Made by a program: the position numbers and the translations under genes. The notes below the pieces were generated by a model. The model saw only the letters and a program-made list of their open reading frames with translations. It was not told the origin of the DNA and ran no database searches. DNA of 19,943 nucleotides from an uncultured Prevotella sp. (GTDB lineage Bacteria > Bacteroidota > Bacteroidia > Bacteroidales > Bacteroidaceae). Location of the stretch: contig USCM01000005.1 of NCBI GenBank assembly GCA_900553155.1, positions 1 to 19,943 on the forward strand, written 5' to 3'. Shown here piece after piece: positions 13,850 through 19,943 of this stretch; position 1 is the first letter of the stretch, and each line of letters starts with the position of its first letter.

Positions 13850-13863
13850 AATATACTATTGAG
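13847..13863 (+). terminator. Small hairpin between guaD and porZ (weak terminator or attenuator)
   Basis: Perfect 7-bp inverted repeat CTCAATA / TATTGAG with a 3-base loop, 21 bases before the porZ ATG, followed by an AT-rich but not T-only stretch. It is weak as a terminator. It could partly insulate porZ or shape its leader. Confidence 0.35.
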
Positions 13864-13884
13864 TTATTACAATATTATTAGGCA

Positions 13885-15969
13885 ATGACAAGAACAATAA
13901 TTACATTGGCTGTCGCTTTGGTGGCATGCCTGACCACAAACAGAGCCTTGGCACAGACCAACAGCAAGTGGACACTGTACCATAGTTTCTCTAACATAAC
14001 ATATATAGAACCCGCCGGAGGCACCGCCTTCGCCATTGGCTATGGTGGACTATTCTCCTACAACAGCGAGACGGGAGAGACAGCTGTGTACGATAAGACC
14101 AACTGCCTGTCGGATGCCAACATCGCGCACATTGCTTGGTCGAAGTCGGCAAAGCAGCTTGTCATTGCCTACGAGAACAGCAACATCGACCTTCTTACTG
14201 TCAACGGCAACGTTACAAACGTGCCAGACATATATATGAAGTCGACTACGCTCAACAAATCGATCAACCACATATATATCGACGGCCCTTATGCCTACCT
14301 TTCGTTAGGACTTGGCGTTGCGAAGCTTGACGTTAAGCGTGGCATTATCGTAGACACATACCAGTTGGGATTCAACGTAGACTATACCTACACCAAGGAC
14401 GGATATATCTATGCGGCATCGAGCACCAATGGATTGTACCGCGGCAAACAAACCGACAACCTCCTCGATGCAAACCATTGGCAGCACATTGGCGACTATA
14501 CCGAGCTTGTGAAGGACCCCCTCAACGTGGAAGACACTCAAGCCAAATTATGGTGGACACGTACAAACAGCGGTAGGCTGGCTTGTTACACTATCGACGC
14601 CAACGGCAACCGCGTATACAAGACGGAGGGTGTAAGACCTGACGGTCCTGAAACAAACCACTTCTACCGAATATACTTCCACAACGGACTGATGTATTCC
14701 GTAGGTGGCTACTACTCAAGAGACCTTGACGGCGGCTATCCCGGAGAAGTGCATGTATGGGACGGCAACAAGTGGACGGAGTTTGAGCGACCTTCAGAAG
14801 AAGCAACCGGACACGGAAACATCGACTACATCAGTATGGACTTTGACCCTCTGAAGCCGGGCCATATAATGGTGGCGGCAAAGAGTGGACTGTACGAATA
14901 CCAGGACGGCAAGTTTGTAAAGTGCTACAACATGGACAACTCGCCCCTTACATCATGTATCAACGAAAAGAACTATATACTTGTATCTGACATCAAGTAC
15001 GACTCAAACGGCACATTATGGGTTTTCAATGCCGATGTAGACAACTGCCTGTTCACTCTAAGCCCGACGGGCGAATGGAAGGCGCAGGCTGTATCTGCCA
15101 ACATAAAGGCAAGCGGCAACGACTTTCTTGAGAACATAATAATGACAAACAACGGCACCCGTATGTGGTTCTCAAAGCGCGAGTGGAAGAAGTCGAGAGT
15201 GTATGTATACGATATTGCCAACAACCAGTTTGGAGCTTTCGGCCCGTCGTACATCAATGAGGACGGCGCCGTTGTCGAACCCAACGACCAGTTCGACTTG
15301 TCCATGGACCGAGACGGCAACATCTGGATGTGCACCACAAGCGGACCGCTGTACTTCGCACCCGATGACTTCATCTCGGGCAACAACATTGTTATACAAC
15401 ATAAGGTGCCACGAAACGACGGCACCAACCTTGCCGACTACCTGCTTGCCAACACCACAACAACATGTATGGCGGTGGACGGAAGCAACCGCAAGTGGTT
15501 TGGCACACGCAACGGTGTATTCCTTATAAGCGAAGACTGCAACACGCAGCTGCAACACTTCACTACCGACAACTCGCCACTGCCGTCGAACGAGATAATA
15601 GACATTGGTATAGACCCCAACTCTAATATGGTGTACTTTGCCACAACTAACGGTCTGTGCTCGTACGCAAGCGACGCTACACAGCCCACCGACAAGATGA
15701 CGAAGGACAACGTATACGCCTACCCCAACCCCGTACGTCCCGACTATACCGGCACCATAACCATTGTCGGGCTAAGCTATAAGGCTGACGTCAAGATTGT
15801 AACCTCCAACGGCACCCTCGTAAACCAAGGCAGAAGCACTGGCGGCTCGTACCACTGGGACGGACACGACCTTAAAGGCAAGCGCGTGGCAAGCGGCATA
15901 TACATGGTGGAAGCCGCTAACGAAGACGGAAGCAAGGGCACTGTGTGCAAGATTGCGGTGGTAAACTAA
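13885..15969 (+). CDS. porZ: PorZ-like type IX secretion system surface protein
   Basis: 694 residues. Signal peptide 1-24 (ALAQ). The N-terminal and middle parts are beta-propeller repeats, with segments such as FAIGYGGLFSYNSETGE, SDANIAHIAWSK, LVIAYENSNIDL, NIWMCTTSGPLYF, KWFGTRNGVF and YFATTNGLCSY. The last 88 residues (about 607-694) form a type A C-terminal sorting-like domain: YAYPNPVRPDYTGTITI, then a FlgD-like strand pair, GHDLKGKRVASGIYMVE, and CKIAVVN at the end. This order (signal, propellers, CTD) and the opening LFSYN and YENSNIDL blocks match PorZ, the Porphyromonas gingivalis surface component that presents anionic LPS to the sortase of the type IX system. Length is somewhat below the roughly 776 residues I recall for P. 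gingivalis. A generic two-component-regulator propeller protein is the alternative. It lies 32 bases before the Ept-like gene and is probably co-transcribed with it. Confidence 0.8.
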   Translation: MTRTIITLAVALVACLTTNRALAQTNSKWTLYHSFSNITYIEPAGGTAFAIGYGGLFSYNSETGETAVYDKTNCLSDANIAHIAWSKSAKQLVIAYENSNIDLLTVNGNVTNVPDIYMKSTTLNKSINHIYIDGPYAYLSLGLGVAKLDVKRGIIVDTYQLGFNVDYTYTKDGYIYAASSTNGLYRGKQTDNLLDANHWQHIGDYTELVKDPLNVEDTQAKLWWTRTNSGRLACYTIDANGNRVYKTEGVRPDGPETNHFYRIYFHNGLMYSVGGYYSRDLDGGYPGEVHVWDGNKWTEFERPSEEATGHGNIDYISMDFDPLKPGHIMVAAKSGLYEYQDGKFVKCYNMDNSPLTSCINEKNYILVSDIKYDSNGTLWVFNADVDNCLFTLSPTGEWKAQAVSANIKASGNDFLENIIMTNNGTRMWFSKREWKKSRVYVYDIANNQFGAFGPSYINEDGAVVEPNDQFDLSMDRDGNIWMCTTSGPLYFAPDDFISGNNIVIQHKVPRNDGTNLADYLLANTTTTCMAVDGSNRKWFGTRNGVFLISEDCNTQLQHFTTDNSPLPSNEIIDIGIDPNSNMVYFATTNGLCSYASDATQPTDKMTKDNVYAYPNPVRPDYTGTITIVGLSYKADVKIVTSNGTLVNQGRSTGGSYHWDGHDLKGKRVASGIYMVEAANEDGSKGTVCKIAVVN

Positions 15970-16001
15970 CAACTAAACCCTTAACTAACACAAACAAGAA
16001 T

Positions 16002-17534
16002 ATGAAGACAACAGATATAATCAAGAACAAATATGTACGGCAAGCGCTCTTTACGCTTGCCGCTACTCTGTTTGTAGGATTGGCGTTTACCATGGCCGAC
16101 TTCTACGAGATGCCATACAAGAACCTTAAGGACCTGCTTATCATTGTATTGCAATTCGGTGTTATCGAGACGGCAGTATTTCTGCTGATATGGCTGTTGA
16201 GCTGCAACAAGTATGTGTTTGCCTTTACCTTCCCCTTGCTTATAACCGTATGCGCTGTGGCTACCTACTTCAGATACACAGCCAACCTTACCCTTACCCC
16301 AATGGCTATCGAGTTGGCGATAATTAACGACGTACGCACATCAATGGATGTGGTTACATTGCCATTAATAGCAACCACCATAATAGCAATTATAGCCTCC
16401 GTTGGCTTTGTGGTGGTACGATTCAGATACATAAAGGTTGGACGAGTATGGCTACAGGCTGCCGCCGCTATCGTCCTGTTGAATGTCCTGATGAGCATCC
16501 CGTCGCTCGCACGACCAATAAACTACCGCATACCATTCGTTATATACGACTCGATAACGACGTTCTTGGACAACCGCAAGGTAGCGGCAGAAGAGCGTCC
16601 TGCCTTTAAAGGCAACATTGTATGCGATGCCGACACTATAGACGTTGTCTTCATAATAGGCGAGACTCTGCGCTCAAAAAATATGCAGATTAACGGCTAC
16701 CAACGCCCAACAACACCTTATCTCGTTAAAGAAGAGAGCCTCGTATCGCTTCCCAATATATGGTCGGAGTATGGATTTACACACAACAGCATACCATATA
16801 TCATGACAAGAGCCGACCATAAGAATCCTGACATTGCCTACGAAGAGCGTTCGTTTGTGGACATATTCAAGCAGGCTGGCTACCGAACAACATGGATTGC
16901 CAATCAAGAGAGCGTGCTGACATTTATCTACTTTATGAACGAAGCCGACTCGCTGATATACCTCAACAGCGGCAAGTCGCTATACGTATACGACCAGTGG
17001 GTAGACGGCGACATCCTGCCCGAACTCGACAAACAGCTCTCGCTGCAGAAAAACGACAGCAAGCGCTTGTTCGTATTACACACCATTGGCTCTCACTGGT
17101 GGTACAAGTCGCATTACACAAGGCAGTTTGCACGCTGGAAACCCGAACTAAAAAGCAGGGTTCTGTCGTCTAACAGCAAGGAAGAGTTTTTCAACTCTTA
17201 CGACAACACGGTGCTTTACTCCGACTGGTTCTGGCAAGAAGTGCGCAACAAGTTCCGTTCGCGCAATGCTATCGTGATATACCTGTCCGACCATGCCGAG
17301 AATCTTGGAGAGAATGGAGTGTTCGGACACGGCGAAGACACTGACGCACTACATCATCCTGGATGCTGGATATGGATGTCGGACAAGTATAGAGCCACGC
17401 ATCCCGACAAATGGAAGGCTCTAAACAAGAACAGTAAAGAAAAGCACAACTCGGCTTTTCTCTTCCATTCCATAATAGACGCAGGAGACATTAAGACACA
17501 ATATATAGACAAACAATACAATATCTTCAGATAG
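16002..17534 (+). CDS. Phosphoethanolamine transferase-like sulfatase-fold membrane enzyme (EptA/CptA type)
   Basis: 510 residues from the ATG at 16002; an in-frame ATG at 15945 lies inside porZ and is rejected. Five hydrophobic segments fill the first third (about 14-31, 44-67, 72-90, 119-140, 151-167). The periplasmic alkaline-phosphatase/sulfatase-fold domain follows, with metal-binding and nucleophile features in order: IIGETLRSKNMQINGYQRPTTP (Glu221), GFTHNSIP (likely nucleophile Thr260), LHTIGSHWWY, LSDHAENLGE (Asp430, His431) and GHGEDTDALHHP (His451/452). Family members move phosphoethanolamine from phosphatidylethanolamine to lipid A or LPS core sugars. NGYQRPTTP is typical of the family. 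Lipid A or core as acceptor cannot be decided. The gene follows porZ after 32 bases and ends at a two-way terminator. Confidence 0.88.
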   Translation: MKTTDIIKNKYVRQALFTLAATLFVGLAFTMADFYEMPYKNLKDLLIIVLQFGVIETAVFLLIWLLSCNKYVFAFTFPLLITVCAVATYFRYTANLTLTPMAIELAIINDVRTSMDVVTLPLIATTIIAIIASVGFVVVRFRYIKVGRVWLQAAAAIVLLNVLMSIPSLARPINYRIPFVIYDSITTFLDNRKVAAEERPAFKGNIVCDADTIDVVFIIGETLRSKNMQINGYQRPTTPYLVKEESLVSLPNIWSEYGFTHNSIPYIMTRADHKNPDIAYEERSFVDIFKQAGYRTTWIANQESVLTFIYFMNEADSLIYLNSGKSLYVYDQWVDGDILPELDKQLSLQKNDSKRLFVLHTIGSHWWYKSHYTRQFARWKPELKSRVLSSNSKEEFFNSYDNTVLYSDWFWQEVRNKFRSRNAIVIYLSDHAENLGENGVFGHGEDTDALHHPGCWIWMSDKYRATHPDKWKALNKNSKEKHNSAFLFHSIIDAGDIKTQYIDKQYNIFR

Positions 17535-17537
17535 CAA

Positions 17538-17579
17538 ACGAAGCGTCTATATATGCCAGAGACAGTATAGACGCTTCGT
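17538..17579. terminator. Bidirectional terminator between convergent operons
   Basis: A perfect 14-bp inverted repeat, ACGAAGCGTCTATA at 17538-17551 and its complement at 17566-17579, with a 14-base loop, fills the 46-base gap between the Ept-like gene (plus) and the GT2 gene (minus). The stem begins 4 bases after one stop codon and ends 1 base before the other. It lacks a long T tail on both sides, but its position and symmetry fit a shared stop for both transcripts. Confidence 0.75.
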
Positions 17580-17580
17580 C

Positions 17581-18477
17581 TCACGCCCAAACGCTTAGCG
17601 TGTACAGCAGCCGGTAGATGTTGAAGAGGCTTAGAAGGGGCTTTGTTCCGCTAAGGTTGCGGCGCAATGGGGTACCGAGGATGCGGTAGGCAAGCTTGCC
17701 CAACGGCAGCAAGTGCCAGCGCACAAGGCTTGTCGAGAGGGCAAGCAGGGACGAGTAGCCCTCAAGTTGCTGCCTAAACTCTATCAGTGTGCGACACGCC
17801 TCCTCCGTCTTGTCCATATAGACGGGGTTCGATTCGTAATCGTCTATAAGCACGGGGTTGTCGATATGGTTTATAGCGTGGCCCGAAGCTGTGAGCTGCT
17901 TGCCAAAGAGCACGTCCTCATAGCCATAGTGCCTGAAAGCCTCATCAAAGGGATTGGCTATAACGGCAGAGCGGGAAACAAGGAAGTTGGTAGTGCGAAA
18001 CTCGCGGTTGGCAAGCCGCATACGCTGCTGTGCCGAATGGGCTGGCTCGCAACGTTTCTCATAAAGGTAGCGCAGATTGTCTTGCCAAAGGTTGGCATCG
18101 CCCCCAATGGCTGTTCCGCCCACAACGACATCGCCCTCGGAAAGGGCATACTTCTCCACAAAGTCGGGTCGGTCGACAGCCAAGTCGCCGTCGATAAACA
18201 CCAGCCACTCGTGTCGTGCCTCCCGTGCAAGGAGGTTGCGAACAGCCGAACGACCCAAGTTGTGGTCGAGTTTAATATACCGCACGTTGTTCCAACGCTC
18301 TATAACACTGTTGCTGCGGACATACGATCGGTCGGTAGAACAATCGTCAGCCACCACTATCTCATAGTGCATACCATACTCTGCCTGCACCATGCGGCAC
18401 TGGCGGCACAACGTCTCTACCAACTGCACGCAATGACAGTTGTATGTAGGCAATACAAAAGATATGGCTTGTCTCAT
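17581..18477 (-). CDS. GT2 family glycosyltransferase
   Basis: 298 residues, cytoplasmic face. The GT-A fold is evident: ISFVLPTYN (5-13) opening strand, EIVVADDCSTD (39-49) with the nucleotide-binding Asp pair, NLGRSAVRNLLAREA (73-87), the metal-binding DxD-type IDGD (95-98), GGTAIGG, the acceptor-side REFRTTNFLVSR, and the catalytic-base region HYGYEDVLFGKQL (183-195). It transfers a sugar from a nucleotide donor, probably to a surface polysaccharide or lipid-linked acceptor; neither is identifiable. No membrane anchor is clear, though the C-terminal 50 residues are basic and hydrophobic and may be peripheral. It starts 12 bases after the GT4 stop, so both belong to one operon read toward the terminator at 17538-17579. 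Confidence 0.92.
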   Translation of the reverse strand: MRQAISFVLPTYNCHCVQLVETLCRQCRMVQAEYGMHYEIVVADDCSTDRSYVRSNSVIERWNNVRYIKLDHNLGRSAVRNLLAREARHEWLVFIDGDLAVDRPDFVEKYALSEGDVVVGGTAIGGDANLWQDNLRYLYEKRCEPAHSAQQRMRLANREFRTTNFLVSRSAVIANPFDEAFRHYGYEDVLFGKQLTASGHAINHIDNPVLIDDYESNPVYMDKTEEACRTLIEFRQQLEGYSSLLALSTSLVRWHLLPLGKLAYRILGTPLRRNLSGTKPLLSLFNIYRLLYTLSVWA

Positions 18478-18489
18478 ATCTACACATTT

Positions 18490-19608
18490 TTATTTATTAT
18501 ATACCTCCTCGTATCTCTCCTGCATCTTCCTTACAGAGAAGTGTTCTACGGCAAAGCTGTGTGCCTTGTCGACAAGCTGCTGGCGGTTAACGGTGGGCAG
18601 ATAGCTGCCGAAGAGAGCCGCCCAATCGTCCACATTATTATCTGATACCATCAGCGGCCAGTCGTTTGGCAGCGTGTCGCTAAGCCCTGGGGCACGGTTG
18701 GCTATCACCGGCAGGCGGTTGATGCTTGCCTCCATGGACAGCATACTCAACCCCTCAAACTCGGAAGGCATAAACAGATAGTCGAACGACGACATATACG
18801 ATGCCAACGAGAAGACCGGAGGCAGCAGACGGGCATTGGCCAACGGCGCTCCGTCCACACCGCCACTGCTTATTGTCTGCTCCACAAGTTGGCGCTGCGT
18901 ACCGTCTCCGGCAATGGTGAAGAAGTAGCGCTGATCTGCGGCAAGGCGCTTAAGCACCTCGCACAGGGTGCTAACTCCCTTCTGCGGCTCAAGTCGTCCG
19001 GCAAAGAGGATGTTTATCCTGTCGGGCATAAGCGGCTCAAATGTCTGCGGATGCTTCTCCTCCGCCACACCATTATGTATTATCGGAGCCTCCACGCCAT
19101 ACCGCTCGGCATACGCATTGCGTACCGAATGGGATATGGCTATGCTTGCATCGTGCCGTCTGTAGAAAGCCTCAACACGGCGCCCCACCCCGTCAAGCCC
19201 TGTCCATAGACGGGTGTTATGGATGGTTCGCACAATGCGCACATTCCTAAAGAGACGCTTTGGCAGCATGAGCGACGCCACATACAGAGCGAGGTCGGGG
19301 GTCTCGGTGTGCGAGTGGATGACATCCGGACGCCAACGCAGCATGATATAGAGCAGGCGCAGTGGAAAGAGCAGGGCTGCGATGCGCTGTACAAGGAAGT
19401 GCCAGTTGATGTCGGGCACAACCGAACGGTGTATATGCACATTGGCAGAACGCAACTCGTCGATAAAACGTGGGGTGTAGGCAGAGTTGCCCCGCATTAT
19501 CTCCACCACGTGATAGTGGATGCCGGGCGTTGCCGACTCGGCTATATTGGCTGCCACTCGCTCGGCTCCACCAAGGTCGAAGTGGGTTATTAGGTGAAAC
19601 ACTCTCAT
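18490..19608 (-). CDS. GT4 family glycosyltransferase
   Basis: 372 residues from the ATG at 19608. The longer open frame to 19743 would overlap the upstream gene and adds a Cys/Arg-rich stretch before the real N-terminal strand, so it is rejected. The GT-B fold shows MRVFHLITHFDLGGAERVA at the N-terminus (GGAE loop), VIHSHTETPDLALY in the acceptor half, and in the donor half RINILFAGRLEPQKGV, FTIAGDGTQR, and SEFEGLSMLSMEAS, which carries the family EX7E motif. It uses a nucleotide sugar, with retention of configuration, to build a glycan; donor and acceptor are not readable. It is preceded by the membrane protein gene (22-base gap) and followed by GT2 (12-base gap), which indicates an exopolysaccharide, O-antigen or glycolipid operon extending off the right edge. 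Confidence 0.92.
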   Translation of the reverse strand: MRVFHLITHFDLGGAERVAANIAESATPGIHYHVVEIMRGNSAYTPRFIDELRSANVHIHRSVVPDINWHFLVQRIAALLFPLRLLYIMLRWRPDVIHSHTETPDLALYVASLMLPKRLFRNVRIVRTIHNTRLWTGLDGVGRRVEAFYRRHDASIAISHSVRNAYAERYGVEAPIIHNGVAEEKHPQTFEPLMPDRINILFAGRLEPQKGVSTLCEVLKRLAADQRYFFTIAGDGTQRQLVEQTISSGGVDGAPLANARLLPPVFSLASYMSSFDYLFMPSEFEGLSMLSMEASINRLPVIANRAPGLSDTLPNDWPLMVSDNNVDDWAALFGSYLPTVNRQQLVDKAHSFAVEHFSVRKMQERYEEVYNK

Positions 19609-19630
19609 ACATCTACCGACTTTAAGGTTC

Positions 19631-19943
19631 TTACAAAAGATATCCGCATATAATCTTTGCATTGTATGCCCACATCCACAACGCCGTGACAGCAACGAGG
19701 GAGCGTGCCTGTACTTCCGGCTTACGGCTGAGCAGATAGCCAATGGCTATAGGTATAATAAACGCCCAATGGGCTGTCATGATGTACACCTCGTTGATAC
19801 CGAAGCCGAAGCCTATGTGCATAAGCATATCGAAGCCGAACCACGACACCACAACCAAGAAGAACTTGCTGCGGCGTGCCACCCAAGCTCCGGCAAGAAG
19901 CAACATCAGGACAACACCCTCTACAAAATAATTGAATCGATGG
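19631..19943 (-). CDS. Multi-pass membrane protein, C-terminal part (partial, 5' end off window; possibly DUF6080)
   Basis: The frame is open from the right edge to the TAA at 19631-19633, giving 103 residues; the ATG at 19906 is internal, since the frame continues upstream of it as RFNYFVEGVVL. Four hydrophobic segments are visible: around FVEGVVLMLLLAGAWVA, KFFLVVVSWFGFDMLMHIG, YIMTAHWAFIIPIAIGYLL, and SLVAVTALWMWAYNAKIICGY. The HWAFIIPIAIGYLL block recalls DUF6080 membrane proteins of Bacteroidota, which sit near glycosyltransferases and may be mannosyltransferase-like, but this is recollection without a search. It is the most upstream gene seen of the glycosyltransferase operon. Substrate unknown. 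Confidence 0.75.
   Translation of the reverse strand, partial: HRFNYFVEGVVLMLLLAGAWVARRSKFFLVVVSWFGFDMLMHIGFGFGINEVYIMTAHWAFIIPIAIGYLLSRKPEVQARSLVAVTALWMWAYNAKIICGYLL

Noticed and set aside
15945..16001. 19-residue N-terminal extension of the Ept-like enzyme
   Set aside because: It lies partly in the porZ coding region and is polar; the ATG at 16002 follows the porZ stop and leads into the first membrane segment.
19609..19743. 45-residue N-terminal extension of the GT4 enzyme
   Set aside because: It overlaps the end of the upstream membrane protein gene and precedes the natural first strand of the GT-B fold.

Overview
The window looks like chromosomal DNA from a Bacteroidota of the Prevotella type (Prevotella, Segatella or a close relative). 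It carries a SusC/SusD polysaccharide utilisation locus (PUL) with a hybrid two-component regulator, -7 promoter elements of the Bacteroidota form TAnnTTTG, lipoproteins whose lipobox Cys is followed by Ser-Asp or Asp-Asp, and a PorZ-like type IX secretion protein, which argues for Prevotella rather than gut Bacteroides. Genus is inferred from gene content only. No rRNA, tRNA, CRISPR array or intact insertion sequence was seen.

Layout. (1) 1-916, minus strand: 5' part of a secreted surface protein gene that runs off the left edge; it is visibly more AT-rich than the rest. (2) 917-1750: about 830 bases without a convincing gene, rich in short repeats and hairpins, ending in the terminator of the next operon. 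(3) 1751-9689, minus strand: fructan-type PUL operon in the order SusC, SusD, DUF4960 surface glycan-binding lipoprotein, GH32 fructanase lipoprotein. (4) 9690-9852: control region with a terminator, two direct repeats 21 bp apart, a 14-bp inverted repeat and a -7 element. (5) 9853-12033, minus strand: hybrid two-component regulator with a periplasmic sugar-binding sensor; it appears to have no HATPase_c domain. (6) 12203-17534, plus strand: an M20 ArgE-type deacylase, guanine deaminase, PorZ-like protein and a phosphoethanolamine transferase-like membrane enzyme. (7) 17581-19943, minus strand: GT2 and GT4 glycosyltransferases and the C-terminus of a multi-pass membrane protein, facing region 6 across a two-way terminator.

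How it works together. By analogy with the Bacteroides thetaiotaomicron levan locus (BT1754 regulator, BT1761 DUF4960, BT1762 SusD, BT1763 SusC, GH32 enzymes), fructan would be bound and cut at the surface by the DUF4960 and GH32 lipoproteins, imported by SusCD, and free fructose in the periplasm would be sensed by the regulator, which then activates the susC promoter. Fructokinase, a sugar transporter and further GH32 genes are absent from this window. PorZ, the Ept-like enzyme and the glycosyltransferases all point to the cell envelope and surface glycans.

Most striking: the regulator keeps the phospho-acceptor His, the receiver domain and the AraC DNA-binding domain, but only about 47 residues separate the HisKA region from the receiver, leaving no room for the kinase ATPase.
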